Counted from the stretch's first letter, positions 8,333 through 18,492 are shown. The stretch is 45,358 nucleotides of DNA from an uncultured Bacteroidota bacterium (GCA_903839875.1 CAIMDZ010000171.1:1-45358), one strand, 5' to 3'. Made by a program: numbers and translations. Notes: generated by a model not told the origin, from the sequence alone.

Positions 8333-9523
8333 ATTAAAAGCGAAAGGATAATAGGACTGGATTTTGTAAGAGCCGTCTCGATACTGGCAGTAGTATTCGG
8401 GCATTCTTTCGGGTTTTTATGCCATATGGTGCATGTGCCGTTTATAGGAACGATAACCACAAAATTCGCGGAACAAATACTCACTTTTGGTGTTTTGGGC
8501 GTGGAGCTGTTTTTTGTATTAAGCGGTTTCCTGATTGGGAATATACTGATTAAGACCTTCATGAATACTGCAGATTTCTCCTTCGGTGAAGTGAGACACT
8601 TCTGGGTCAGAAGATGGTTCAGGACCCTGCCAAATTACTGGCTGATACTTACTGTAAATATAGTTTTGTATCATTATTTACATTTAGCTGATTTTGAAGT
8701 AAACCACCTGCGGGGTTATTTTTTTCTGCAGAATTTGTGGTATCCCAATTTTCTCCAGGCCTTCCCCGAGGGGTGGAGCCTGTCGGTTGAAGAGTGGTTT
8801 TACCTGACCTTGCCAGTAGTTATTTTTTTATCGGCTGTTATTTTTAAACCTACAGACAAGAGCAAATTTTTACTTCGTGTTTTTATTGGCTACCTTTCCG
8901 TCTTTTTACTGACCCGGTTTTTTAATGCATTTAGTCCGATAAATGGTGCAGATCCTGACGAAGGGTTACGTAAAGTTGTGCTGTTTCGGTTAGATGCCGT
9001 TATGTACGGAGTTTTATTTGCCTATTTTAATTTTGCTAAAAAACAAATACTTGACCGCATAAAGAACTACCTGGTAGTAATTAGCATTATTGCAATGGTT
9101 GCCATCTTTTACCTGCTTAATAAATACGATCTTATTTTCGGCCATCAGCAGGGGCCTGCTCTTGTCTTTGCCAGGAACGCATTCCAATACCTGATCATTC
9201 CCTTATTTTTTTCAATGTGCCTCCCCTTTGCAAGTGGTATTACTACCATAAGAAGTAAGTTTATTTCAAAAATCATAGTGCATATCAGTAAGATATCCTA
9301 CTCCATGTACCTGGTTCACTTCTCCTTGGTTTTCCGTCCGTTTTTTTCACCATCTAAAGAAACAGGATTCGTAAACGTAATTTTATTGTACCTGCTTTAC
9401 CTGTTCATTGTATTTGGTTTAGCAACGCTGATATACAAATTCTTTGAGTCTCCGGTTATGAAATTGCGGGACAGGGTAGGTGTAAAAAGGCGTGTGCAAA
9501 ATATAGGAGGGTTAGGAAAGTAA
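8333..9523 (+). CDS. Acyltransferase 3 family membrane protein (start uncertain)
   Basis: Multi-pass inner-membrane O-acyltransferase of the acyltransferase-3 (OafA/NodX) type, which acylates extracytoplasmic sugars such as O-antigen or exopolysaccharide. The first ATG in frame (8426, 365 residues) would omit the family's first helix. The open frame upstream encodes it: ERIIGLDFVRAVSILAVVFG followed by HS, including the conserved R and the catalytic-type His. The frame is open back to a stop at 8276, with no ATG, GTG or TTG. An ATT at 8333, giving IKSERIIG, is used here as a plausible rare start; ATT codons at 8291, 8294 and 8306 and CTG at 8282 are alternatives. Later motifs are typical (GVELFFVLSGFLIG, FPEGWSLSVEEWFYL, ISYSMYLVHF). 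The gene may have lost its start by a frameshift. Confidence 0.8.
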   Translation: MKSERIIGLDFVRAVSILAVVFGHSFGFLCHMVHVPFIGTITTKFAEQILTFGVLGVELFFVLSGFLIGNILIKTFMNTADFSFGEVRHFWVRRWFRTLPNYWLILTVNIVLYHYLHLADFEVNHLRGYFFLQNLWYPNFLQAFPEGWSLSVEEWFYLTLPVVIFLSAVIFKPTDKSKFLLRVFIGYLSVFLLTRFFNAFSPINGADPDEGLRKVVLFRLDAVMYGVLFAYFNFAKKQILDRIKNYLVVISIIAMVAIFYLLNKYDLIFGHQQGPALVFARNAFQYLIIPLFFSMCLPFASGITTIRSKFISKIIVHISKISYSMYLVHFSLVFRPFFSPSKETGFVNVILLYLLYLFIVFGLATLIYKFFESPVMKLRDRVGVKRRVQNIGGLGK

Positions 9524-9670
9524 AGAATAACACATCATTCCGGTTCCAGTTATTCACAATTTATCGTAACTTGTATTGATAAAAGAATATACCTTGCAAT
9601 TTATAATACCAATACCTAAGTTAAATTAGAAAAAAATAAGGGTCGCTAATAGCACCTCCCGGAACAACGT

Positions 9671-9687
9671 CCCGATCTTCTATCGGG
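9671..9687. repeat. CCCGAT..ATCGGG palindromic element, copy 1
   Basis: CCCGAT-CTTCT-ATCGGG hairpin within a local GC-rich patch (9655-9700) upstream of the giant protease. A more perfect version occurs at 33245-33262 upstream of prfC. It looks like a dispersed intergenic palindrome (REP-like). Confidence 0.6.
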
Positions 9688-9800
9688 AGGGCCGGGGTTT
9701 ATAGGTAAATGAGGTCAGACTATTTTATATTGAGTGTCGGTATAATACGGGGTACAATTGAACAACAATATTTATACTATTTACGTTAGGTAATTTAATT

Positions 9801-12800
9801 ATGGTTATAAACATTTATCTCTCACGCTGTCTTTTTATTACTTTATCTATTACATGCCTGTTCTGTGGTAAGACCGTTCATGCACAGGAGTCCGGTGAAA
9901 AACACGTTATCCGGCTTACTAATGAAACGCTGACCACAACAGCGAACGCCGGTGCATTCCTTGATAACCTGAAAGCCAGCCAAACATCGGAGGAGCCCGT
10001 GCAGGTTTTGATACATTTTACAGAATTACCTACCAATGCCCAGCGGGCTTTGCTGCAACAAAACGGAGTTACACTGCTGGAGTATATCCCGGATAACACC
10101 TATTCGGCTTTGCTTGTAAAATCCCTGAATAAGGAGGAGGTGCTTTCCTGCCCGGTTTATGCGATTGTTAATACTAAGCCTGAGTGGAAGGCCGGAACCT
10201 ATTTATGGAACAGTGTGCGCAACAAGAAGACTGCGGTAGAAGTGCTGGTGTCGTTTGTGCCGGGCGTTGACCCGCAAAAAATCAGGGAAGTTATTACCGG
10301 CCTGGGAGGGAAGATAAACCCAGGTGGTATGGAAAAATATGGTTCCTATAAAGTGATCATTGCTGCGAATAATGTTCGCACCCTTGCTGATTGGTATGGT
10401 GTCCGTAACATTAGTCCCGTGACTGATATTGTACCGTTGGATCTTGAATCGAGGCCATCTATGAAGGGCAATGTTGCCACGTCGCCTGCTATGTATGGTG
10501 GCTACGGATTGACCGGGGATAGTGTAACAGTGGGGGTAGGGGATAATGCGTCTGGAATCTATCATGCCGACCTGAATGACAGGATTACGAATTTCAATCC
10601 CGCGCCGATTTCGAAGCATGGAGAGCACGTAAACGGAATAGTAGGCGGCGCGGGGAATGTGGATGCGTTTGGCGTTGGCATGGCTACGCATGTATCGCTG
10701 CTCGATTTCCTGTATGACCTTATCCTGCCCGATGAAGGGATCATGTACCAGGATCATAACATGACAATCACCAACAATTCGTATGAAGTAATAGCTGGCA
10801 ACTGCGATTATGCGGGGACTTATGACGGTTACTCGCAGTTTCTCGATACGCTCGCATTGCAACTTCCGTACATGTCGAATGTCTTTGCTTCAGGTAATGA
10901 CGGACTTGGCAACTGTACGCCTTTTCCGGCGGGTTTTGCAACAGTTGGCGGGGGGTATCAACCCGCGAAGAATAATATAGTAGTTGGCAGTATGACCGAT
11001 CATTACATAGAGGCAAATGATGAGTCGCGTGGACCGGTGAGGGATGGCCGGCTTAAGCCGGAGATCATTGCCATCGGGCTTGTAGCTTACTCCACTGTGC
11101 TGGTGGACGACTATGAGTGGGATGCGGGTACCAGCATGGCGTCGCCGCAGGTAGCGGGGGGAATGGCGCTGCTGACCCAGCGTTATAAGCAGGTAAATGG
11201 CGGCGTTCAACCCAGGGCGGACCTTTTAAAAGCCATTTTGCTGAACGGTACTATGGACCTGGGAAATCCCGGGCCGGATTATAGTTTTGGTTATGGTGCA
11301 ATGGACATTTACCGCTCGCTGCAAATGATTGACAGCAGTAACTTCACTGCAAACGATATCAGTAACGGTGATTCACAATCCTTTACTATCAATGTTCCGC
11401 CCGGTACCGGCCAGCTGAAAGTGATGCTTTGCTGGAATGACCGGCCTGCAAGTGCATCGGCTTCCAAGCAACTGGTTAACGACCTGGATCTGACGGTTAA
11501 GGACCCATCGTCTATATGGCACCTGCCGCTCGGCCTTGACCCCACTCCGGCTAATGTGAACAATAATGCTACTGAAAAGCCGGACCATCTGAACAATACA
11601 GAACAGGTAACTATCAACAACCCGACTCCGGGTACTTTTACGATTAAGACGAAGGGATATAGTATTCCCTTCGGGCCGCAACATTATGCTGTGGCCTACG
11701 ATATAATACCGAAGGCATTGCATTTAACTTATCCGTTGGGCGGCGAGCAATTGTTTAACGGAACTTCCCCGTTTGATAGTATACGTGTTTTCTGGGACGC
11801 TGTGTCGGACGGAAATACATTTACCATTGAGTTATCGAAGGATAACGGAGGAAGCTGGATTACATTGTCGAACAACATAGGTCCGGATGTGCGGCATTTG
11901 AGCTGGTTCCCGACGGGGTTCAGCACAAGCAAGGTACTTATCCGGCTGTCGAGGAACGGCACTTCGGAGGTGGCTACGTCGCAGCGGTTTACGATCAATG
12001 ACCGCCCGGTTGTAGCGCTTGATACTGCCCAATGCCCTGGTTATATAAATATTCACTGGTCGCCGGTGCTCAATGCCTCGGGATATTATTTACTGAGCAA
12101 AGTGGGTAAATATATGCAGGTGGTAGATTCGGTTACTGATACTGCTTATTCCTTCAGTGGTATGTCGCTCACGAATAAATCGTATGTCGCGGTGCAGCCT
12201 ATAATTGAGGGTATGCCCGGCTGCCGCAGTATAGCGACCATTACCATCGCAAACGGTGGTAATTGCACAAAGACCATTTCCGCGGGAGACCTGATGGTTG
12301 AAAAATTAGTATCGTCGAATGCCGGGAGAATGTATACGAATTCGGCATTTACAGGAGGTTCGGCAGTAACTGTCAGACTGAGGGATCTTTACAATTTGCC
12401 ATGTACTAATTATACACTAAACTATAAGGTAAACGCGGGCGCATGGCAGACATTGACGAGCCCCGTGATAATACCTGCGAATGGAACGGCAGATGTAAAC
12501 CTCACCGGCCTGTCCATAACGGCGACAGGGGTTTACAACATAACAGTAGCAGTGCACAACCTGGATGCTACCGACCCGCATAGCAATAATGATACGCTTG
12601 CGTTTGTAATAAAAACCTTGCCGAATGATACGCTGAACCTGAGTTCACCATTCCTGGAAGGATTTGAGACGATGGGGATAACCGAAGTGAACAGCGATTC
12701 GATGGGCGTATCTCCCAATGCTCACTGGGATTTTTTCCATACCGATAATTCGGGCAGGATGCGTTCTTTTGTGAGTGCCGGGGTAACCATTTCCGGCAAC

Positions 12801-15464
12801 CGTTCTATCAGTCTTGACCAAAACCAGAATAAAACGCCGGCTGGTAAGAATACGTTTGTCGGTACTTTCAACCTCGCCAATTACGACACCTCAAACACCG
12901 AGGTACGCCTTGATTTTGATTATTACCTTCATGGCTGGCCCGCATCCACTGATGGCAATCTCGTTTCGGTAAGAGGTGTTGATACGGCAGCATGGAAAGG
13001 TCTTTATACTTATGACCTTTCCGTGTATCCCGGTACGATTACCCCGGTGAAGTCATTATCATTGACGGACGCATGCAGGCTGAGCCATAAAAATTTCTCT
13101 TCTTCCTTCCAGTTATCGTTTGGGCAGAGTGATACTTCACTTATTGCAACCGTCAATTACGGAAACGGGATGACGTTTGATAACGTAAAAATGTACACGG
13201 TAGCAAATGATGCGGCATTAGCCGGTGTGGTTTCGCCATTGCCCGCCAATTGCGGATTATCATCTCCTCAGCCGTTTACCGTGCAGGTACATAACGGGGT
13301 TAACTATACGCTATACAATGTACAAATGTTTTATAATGAGGATGGCGGCCCAACATATTCCGGGACAATTGATTCTATCAGGGCAAAGGCAACTACCAAT
13401 TTTACTTTTGCTCACCAGGTGGATGTATCAACAGCATCAACACATAACATTAATGTATGGCTGAGCGAGGCAGGGGATAATTATAAAGGCAATGACAGTA
13501 TTTTAAATTATCATTTCAGGAACAGCCAGATCATTTCAGCTTTCCCGTACCTCGAGAATTTTGAGCAGGGAGATGGCGGATATTTCAGCGATGGGTTTAA
13601 AAATTCATGGCAATTCGGAACGCCTGCTTCTCAACTAATCAATAAAGCCGCGAGTGGCGTCAGGGCATGGAAAACGAATCTTACCGGCCATTACAATAAC
13701 CTGGAGCGTTCCTTCCTTTATTCACCCTGTTTTGATATTTCGCAGTTGGCCAACCCAATGCTGAGTTTCAGTATGGCATCAGATATAGAGAATTGCGGAA
13801 ACACCTTGTGTGATGCTGCGTTTGTGGAAATTTCATTTGACGGACAAACATGGTCTAAACTTGGTTCGGCAGGGCAGGGTACCAACTGGTATGATCCCAC
13901 CTTCGATATCTGGAACCAGGAAGGATTTACCAGGTGGCACGTTGCATCAATCCCTTTACCGCAGCCTGGTCCGGGGCAGACTACGCATTTCCGGTTTGTT
14001 CTTAATGCAGATCCCGGGGTGACTTTTGAAGGACTGGCAATTGATGATATTCATGTGTTTGACAGGGCGAATGCAATCTGTCCTTCCGATGTAACAGCAG
14101 TTGCCGGGCAGGATGTAAGTGGTAACCAATGGGTAAATTATTTACAGGCTAACCAGTTGCTGGCTTCGGTAGAACCACAAAATCAAAGCATTGCCAACCT
14201 TGGCGTATCGTTATACCATCATGATACACTAAGCAATCCTGATGCAACTCAGTATACATTCTCCCGGAGTTATCTGCTTGGGGCGCCACAGGCTCCGGCC
14301 GATAGTATCGGGGTTCGTTTATTCCTTACGGAAAGTGACTTGTTGAAGGTTTTGGGTGATACTACCTGCTTTTCCTGCACGCCTGTAGCGGATGCTTATT
14401 CACTTGGAGTTACACAATTTTCGAACGTCAATACCAAAAGACTGGAGAACAGCACCCTGGCCGATGACACCGGAGGGGTATTTATTTATCATCCTTACAA
14501 AACTGTAAAATGGGTGCCCTGTGATAATGGCTATTATGCAGAGTTCAAGGCAAAACCATTGTCTGAATGCTGGTTTAATAATGGCGGGCCCACAGGCACA
14601 TTCCCTGCAGGTATTGGCTATCTTGATTTTATTGCCTGCCGGAATGGTTCAGCGGTAACTATTTCATGGCATTCACTGATTGATACAGCCGTAAATATTT
14701 ATACCCCGCAATGGTCGGTGGATGGCATACATTTCGCTGATGTTAAGGCTGTACCTGCAAATCATACTCCGGTAGCCAATTATTCGGTAAATGACCCGGT
14801 TAATTTCCCGAAATATCCCATTTTCTTTTACAGGTTGCAATGGACTATGACCGGTAGCGATCAGTTATATTATTCTCCGGTAAGAAGGGTAGACTTTGGA
14901 GATTCTGCAACAACACAAATAACATTTGATGCGAAAATGGTGAATCACCAGGATGTATTACTCGACTGGACCTCTTACCTCGATGGCTTTGTTGGCAGTT
15001 ACAAACTGGAGCGGTCTAATGGCAGCAGTCCTTATTTCAGTATTGGCAATGTGCCTTCTTTCCACAAATATGGCCAGGCATATTCTTTCATAGACCAGCC
15101 CGGCGGAAGTTTACCAAAAGGCACGCTGATTCATTACCGCCTTACGGCTGTAATGGAAGATGGAACCACACTGGTATTACCTGAACGAACCATAGAGTGG
15201 GTAGATGGAAATTCAATAGTTGATCTTTTCCCTAACCCTTCCCACGACGGCAGCTTTACGATAGGATGGAAAGCTGATGCCGGTACACCAATGTACATCA
15301 GTATCACAGATGCCGCAGGCAGAAGTGTTTTTGAAACAACAGTTGTAGCTGCTCAATGGAGTAATTCAACAACTATTCATACGCTCAGTAATCCAAAAGG
15401 TGTATACTTTGTGCGGATGATAATTGATGGCAGAAAGTATGTGCGAAAGGTAGTATTCCAATAA
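9801..15464 (+). CDS. Giant secreted subtilisin-like (S8) serine protease with T9SS sorting domain
   Basis: 1887-residue exoprotein. A signal peptide at residues 1-29 ends in VHAQ. The N-terminal region (30-215) resembles a prodomain. The S8 catalytic domain follows (about 235-510), with the triad as Asp248 (VGVGDNASG), His273 (KHGEHVNG) and Ser445 (GTSMASPQVAGG), plus oxyanion Asn366 (ASGNDG). The D-T/S-G motif is altered to GDNAS and HGTH to HGEH, but all triad residues are present. Downstream are beta-sandwich modules: a P-domain-like stretch (510-640), Fn3/CARDB-like regions (650-980), and two choice-of-anchor/MAM-like domains (from LEGFETMG, about 985, and LENFEQGDGG, about 1250). A C-terminal T9SS domain starts at LFPNPSHDGSF and ends in KYVRKVVFQ. 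It is probably an extracellular or surface protease. A terminator hairpin follows at 15500. Confidence 0.93.
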   Translation: MVINIYLSRCLFITLSITCLFCGKTVHAQESGEKHVIRLTNETLTTTANAGAFLDNLKASQTSEEPVQVLIHFTELPTNAQRALLQQNGVTLLEYIPDNTYSALLVKSLNKEEVLSCPVYAIVNTKPEWKAGTYLWNSVRNKKTAVEVLVSFVPGVDPQKIREVITGLGGKINPGGMEKYGSYKVIIAANNVRTLADWYGVRNISPVTDIVPLDLESRPSMKGNVATSPAMYGGYGLTGDSVTVGVGDNASGIYHADLNDRITNFNPAPISKHGEHVNGIVGGAGNVDAFGVGMATHVSLLDFLYDLILPDEGIMYQDHNMTITNNSYEVIAGNCDYAGTYDGYSQFLDTLALQLPYMSNVFASGNDGLGNCTPFPAGFATVGGGYQPAKNNIVVGSMTDHYIEANDESRGPVRDGRLKPEIIAIGLVAYSTVLVDDYEWDAGTSMASPQVAGGMALLTQRYKQVNGGVQPRADLLKAILLNGTMDLGNPGPDYSFGYGAMDIYRSLQMIDSSNFTANDISNGDSQSFTINVPPGTGQLKVMLCWNDRPASASASKQLVNDLDLTVKDPSSIWHLPLGLDPTPANVNNNATEKPDHLNNTEQVTINNPTPGTFTIKTKGYSIPFGPQHYAVAYDIIPKALHLTYPLGGEQLFNGTSPFDSIRVFWDAVSDGNTFTIELSKDNGGSWITLSNNIGPDVRHLSWFPTGFSTSKVLIRLSRNGTSEVATSQRFTINDRPVVALDTAQCPGYINIHWSPVLNASGYYLLSKVGKYMQVVDSVTDTAYSFSGMSLTNKSYVAVQPIIEGMPGCRSIATITIANGGNCTKTISAGDLMVEKLVSSNAGRMYTNSAFTGGSAVTVRLRDLYNLPCTNYTLNYKVNAGAWQTLTSPVIIPANGTADVNLTGLSITATGVYNITVAVHNLDATDPHSNNDTLAFVIKTLPNDTLNLSSPFLEGFETMGITEVNSDSMGVSPNAHWDFFHTDNSGRMRSFVSAGVTISGNRSISLDQNQNKTPAGKNTFVGTFNLANYDTSNTEVRLDFDYYLHGWPASTDGNLVSVRGVDTAAWKGLYTYDLSVYPGTITPVKSLSLTDACRLSHKNFSSSFQLSFGQSDTSLIATVNYGNGMTFDNVKMYTVANDAALAGVVSPLPANCGLSSPQPFTVQVHNGVNYTLYNVQMFYNEDGGPTYSGTIDSIRAKATTNFTFAHQVDVSTASTHNINVWLSEAGDNYKGNDSILNYHFRNSQIISAFPYLENFEQGDGGYFSDGFKNSWQFGTPASQLINKAASGVRAWKTNLTGHYNNLERSFLYSPCFDISQLANPMLSFSMASDIENCGNTLCDAAFVEISFDGQTWSKLGSAGQGTNWYDPTFDIWNQEGFTRWHVASIPLPQPGPGQTTHFRFVLNADPGVTFEGLAIDDIHVFDRANAICPSDVTAVAGQDVSGNQWVNYLQANQLLASVEPQNQSIANLGVSLYHHDTLSNPDATQYTFSRSYLLGAPQAPADSIGVRLFLTESDLLKVLGDTTCFSCTPVADAYSLGVTQFSNVNTKRLENSTLADDTGGVFIYHPYKTVKWVPCDNGYYAEFKAKPLSECWFNNGGPTGTFPAGIGYLDFIACRNGSAVTISWHSLIDTAVNIYTPQWSVDGIHFADVKAVPANHTPVANYSVNDPVNFPKYPIFFYRLQWTMTGSDQLYYSPVRRVDFGDSATTQITFDAKMVNHQDVLLDWTSYLDGFVGSYKLERSNGSSPYFSIGNVPSFHKYGQAYSFIDQPGGSLPKGTLIHYRLTAVMEDGTTLVLPERTIEWVDGNSIVDLFPNPSHDGSFTIGWKADAGTPMYISITDAAGRSVFETTVVAAQWSNSTTIHTLSNPKGVYFVRMIIDGRKYVRKVVFQ

Positions 15465-15499
15465 AATACAAACCTGACCTAACAAATCAGTTAAAATGC

Positions 15500-15525
15500 A
15501 AACACCCCGTAACTCCGGGGTGTTT
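15500..15525. terminator. bidirectional rho-independent terminator
   Basis: Perfect 10-bp stem AAACACCCCG/CGGGGTGTTT with a 6-nt loop, followed by GTATTTT. It lies between the convergent protease gene and the DUF6600 gene. Confidence 0.85.
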
Positions 15526-15547
15526 GTATTTTAATCATGGCTGATAA

Positions 15548-17161
15548 TCATCTTCTTTGTTCACGCTGTTGCTGCGGAGCGGGTGCTTGCCGTTGCGGAG
15601 CAGGTGCCTGCCGTTGAGGCTGCTGCTGAGGCTGTGGCCTTTGGGGTTGCTGCTGAGGCTGAGGCCTTTGAGGCTGCTGCTGAGGCTGAGGCCTTTGAGG
15701 CTGCTGCTGAGGCTGCGGCCTTTGTGGCTGCTGCTGAGGCTGTGGTCTTTGAGGCTGCTGCTGAGGCTGCGGCCTTTGTGGCTGCTGCTGAGGTTGTGGC
15801 CGTTGAGGCTGCTGCTGAGGCTGTGGCCTTTGAGGCTGTTGTTGCGGCTGCTGCTGAGGCTGCTGCTGAGGCTGTGGCCTTTGAGGTTGTTGTTGAGGCT
15901 GTTGCTGTGGTTGCGGCCTTTGAGGTTGTTGCTGAGGCTGTGGCCTTTGAGGTTGTTGTTGCGGCTGCTGCTGAGGTTGAGGCCTGTTGCCAGGTTGTTG
16001 CTGAGGCTGCGGCCTTTGAGGCTGTTGTTGTGGTTGCTGCTGAGGCTGTGGTCTGTTTCCAGGTTGTTGCTGAGGCTGCGGCCTTTGAGGCTGTTGTTGA
16101 GGTTGCTGCTGAGGCTGAGGCTGAGGCCTGTTACCGGGTTGATTATTACCCGGCCTTTGTCCTGGTTGAACAGCAGGGTTTTGCCTTTGAATTTCCTGCC
16201 TGAATTGGGTCTGCCTGCCCGGGCTGACATTCGTTGCCGGTTGTGGCCTGTTGTTTATAGCACGGGTTGAATTAACCACATTAGCAGGCTTTGAATGTGC
16301 ACTTGTGCCACGGTCTATATTAGGACGGTACATGCTTACCTGGTTACCACTTATAGCCGGTGCTCCGGGCCTGGTATTATGTGTGACGCTATATACCTGT
16401 ACCCGCTGGTGAGTATCGCGCTCAACGACATCAGCCCTTGGGCCAAAGTTATAACGGACATGCGTCCTGTTATCAACGAAATTATTATTGACAAAAGAAG
16501 TGTGGTGTATATATTCGCCATTATAAGACGGTCCTCTCCAGTGATGGATGGGCTCGTTTTCATACATATATTGAGGGGCGACAAATATCCACCAGCTTTC
16601 CGGGCAATTATAAGCAACTCCGATGCCTATACCAGGACCAAGTGGCGCCCATCCGCTATAGCCACCGCCATAACGCCAGCTTACCCATGCAGGAGCCCAT
16701 TCATAACCTGGTATCCAAACCCAGCCATAATAAGGGTCATAAGTCCAGCGGCCGTAGTGGTAGCAAGCCCAGCCCCATGGATCATCGGATACCCAGGTAT
16801 TTCCGTAATCGGTCATTACCCAATGTCCGCGCGTACCATAGGGCCGGAAATCACTTTCTTCATTCGGTACCCAAACGTTGCCATACTGCGGGTCATCCAC
16901 CCATTGTCCGTAAGGAGATAATTCATCGTAGAATGTCTGGAAGGAAACCGAAACATCCTGTGCTTTGGCCTTTGGGCCATTGAAGGAAATAAGGAACAGG
17001 CTTAATAGCGTAACACTGATTAACCTGTTGAACGTCTTTTTCACTTGAAAATAATGTCTTTCTAATGGCAGCGTGGAACTCGCTGCGGAGACAGAATCTG
17101 GCTGAACTTCAGGATCTTCACGCTGCTGTGTGCAAGACTCCTCTTTGGTTACTCGTTTCAT
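15548..17161 (-). CDS. DUF6600-type YXWGXW-repeat protein with Gln/Pro-rich tail
   Basis: The N-terminal half carries Trp/Tyr/Gly-rich repeats typical of DUF6600/YXWGXW proteins (YGQWVDDPQYGNVWVP, GHWVMTDYGNTWVS, YGRWTYDPYYGWVWIPGYEW, GGGYSGWAPLGPG). The C-terminal third is almost entirely Gln, Pro and Arg in a nine-residue unit (QRPQPQQQP). Family members are exported envelope proteins of unknown function. The ATG at 17161 (MKRVTKEE...) is preferred to the one at 17230, which adds 23 unlikely residues. Even so, a basic/polar stretch of about 40 residues precedes the hydrophobic segment (ISVTLLSLFLISF) and AKAQ cleavage site. The real start could therefore be further in. Confidence 0.8.
   Translation of the reverse strand: MKRVTKEESCTQQREDPEVQPDSVSAASSTLPLERHYFQVKKTFNRLISVTLLSLFLISFNGPKAKAQDVSVSFQTFYDELSPYGQWVDDPQYGNVWVPNEESDFRPYGTRGHWVMTDYGNTWVSDDPWGWACYHYGRWTYDPYYGWVWIPGYEWAPAWVSWRYGGGYSGWAPLGPGIGIGVAYNCPESWWIFVAPQYMYENEPIHHWRGPSYNGEYIHHTSFVNNNFVDNRTHVRYNFGPRADVVERDTHQRVQVYSVTHNTRPGAPAISGNQVSMYRPNIDRGTSAHSKPANVVNSTRAINNRPQPATNVSPGRQTQFRQEIQRQNPAVQPGQRPGNNQPGNRPQPQPQQQPQQQPQRPQPQQQPGNRPQPQQQPQQQPQRPQPQQQPGNRPQPQQQPQQQPQRPQPQQQPQRPQPQQQPQQQPQRPQPQQQPQQQPQQQPQRPQPQQQPQRPQPQQQPQRPQPQQQPQRPQPQQQPQRPQPQQQPQRPQPQQQPQRPQPQQQPQRPQPQQQPQRQAPAPQRQAPAPQQQREQRR
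15600..16135 (-). repeat. 27-bp coding tandem repeat (Gln/Pro-rich tract)
   Basis: Within the DUF6600 gene, degenerate units encoding QRPQPQQQP recur for about 530 bp, with some units shortened or expanded. The tract is free of stops in several frames on both strands, which creates long spurious ORFs. Confidence 0.85.
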
Positions 17162-17386
17162 AATTCTTGTTTTGTGATTTTTTAAGTTGATACCATTAAT
17201 CAAATCAATATGCGCTCCAAAATTCCCCAAAACAATGTTAATTGCTCCTGACCGCCGTTATTACATGCGCTGATATTGGTTACTCAATAATAATGCCAAC
17301 AGGCTCCGCGAACCTGCCGCAGGCTGACTGCATCTGCCTGTTACATGGGCATACAGCATATAAAAATCTCTTTCTAAGAACTTAAA

Positions 17387-17412
17387 AATCCCCTGCTTTT
17401 GTGCAGGGGATT
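17387..17412 (-). terminator. rho-independent terminator of sucD
   Basis: Perfect 10-bp stem AATCCCCTGC/GCAGGGGATT, 6-nt loop, followed on the minus strand by TTTTTAAG. It lies about 175 bp after the sucD stop codon. Confidence 0.8.
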
Positions 17413-17587
17413 CAAATATCACTTTAACTTTTCGTAATGCAAAACCTGAAAGGGGCAAGTCAGCACCTGCATTGTTACGGGATTTGCGAGCTTAAAAACG
17501 CAACATGGTGTTTACTATCAAATAATTAATTGCGCCTTTGCGTGAACTTCTTTTTCCCTAATCTATACTGCGTGAAGCACAGAATCA

Positions 17588-18466
17588 TCACGCTGTAACC
17601 GCAAGCACTTCGGCCATCGTCTTGCCAATGTTGGCGGGACTTTCAACTACATGAATGCCGCATTCGCGCATGATCTTCATTTTTGCTGCTGCTGTATCAT
17701 CGGCGCCGCCAATGATTGCACCTGCATGGCCCATACGGCGGCCTGCAGGAGCTGTTTGTCCGGCTATGAATCCTACTACCGGTTTGCGCATATTGTCCTT
17801 CAGCCAGTAGGCAGCTTCTGCTTCCATATTGCCGCCTATTTCACCTATCATTATTATGCCGTCTGTCTCATCGTCATTCATCATCATTTCCACTGCTTCT
17901 TTGGTAGACGTGCCAATGATTGGATCGCCACCAATGCCTATTGCGGTAGAGATACCAAGGCCTGCTTTTACCACCTGGTCGGCAGCTTCGTACGTAAGCG
18001 TTCCTGATTTTGAAATTACACCTATGCGGCCCGGTATAAACACAAACCCTGGCATAATACCCACCTTCGCCTCTCCTGCAGTGATAACTCCGGGGCAGTT
18101 GGGGCCCACCAGCCTGCAGTTCCTGCTTCTTATATATTCACGGGCTTTCACCATATCCTGTATAGGTATGCCTTCGGTGATACAAATGATCACTTTAATG
18201 CCGGCATCGGCAGCTTCCATAATTGCATCGGCTGCAAAAGCCGGCGGAACGAAAATGATGGATACATCGCCACCGGTTCCGTCTACCGCATCCTTTACAG
18301 TATTGAATACCGGTTTGTCTAAATGCTTGGTGCCACCCTTACCGGGTGTTACGCCACCAACCACATTAGTACCGTATTCTATCATCTGGGTAGCATGAAA
18401 AGTACCTTCCGTACCCGTAAAACCCTGAACTATAACCTTGGAATTTTTATTTACTAAAACAGACAT
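17588..18466 (-). CDS. sucD: Succinate--CoA ligase subunit alpha
   Basis: TCA-cycle enzyme subunit that binds CoA and carries the phosphohistidine in conversion of succinyl-CoA to succinate with ATP/GTP formation; it needs the beta subunit SucC, which is not in the window. The 292-residue length matches the family. The CoA-binding Rossmann motif [10 protein letters not shown] is at residues 15-24, and the GPNCPGVI motif at 121-128. The active-site His is at about 247 in [10 protein letters not shown]. The start is supported by a consensus promoter whose start site would lie about 20 nt upstream. The gene is monocistronic, and a terminator is seen downstream. Confidence 0.97.
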   Translation of the reverse strand: MSVLVNKNSKVIVQGFTGTEGTFHATQMIEYGTNVVGGVTPGKGGTKHLDKPVFNTVKDAVDGTGGDVSIIFVPPAFAADAIMEAADAGIKVIICITEGIPIQDMVKAREYIRSRNCRLVGPNCPGVITAGEAKVGIMPGFVFIPGRIGVISKSGTLTYEAADQVVKAGLGISTAIGIGGDPIIGTSTKEAVEMMMNDDETDGIIMIGEIGGNMEAEAAYWLKDNMRKPVVGFIAGQTAPAGRRMGHAGAIIGGADDTAAAKMKIMRECGIHVVESPANIGKTMAEVLAVTA

Positions 18467-18492
18467 GAGCCAATTATTTTTTATTTCGGGTG

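Noticed and set aside
10203-10862. 219-codon minus-strand ORF inside the S8 protease gene
   Set aside because: It is antisense to the catalytic domain, shows no family motifs and has no start context.
15557-16270. Long Leu/Arg-rich and Ala/Glu-rich ORFs on the plus strand opposite the DUF6600 gene
   Set aside because: They are by-products of the stop-free 27-bp repeat. The minus-strand frame has a signal peptide and family motifs, while these have none.
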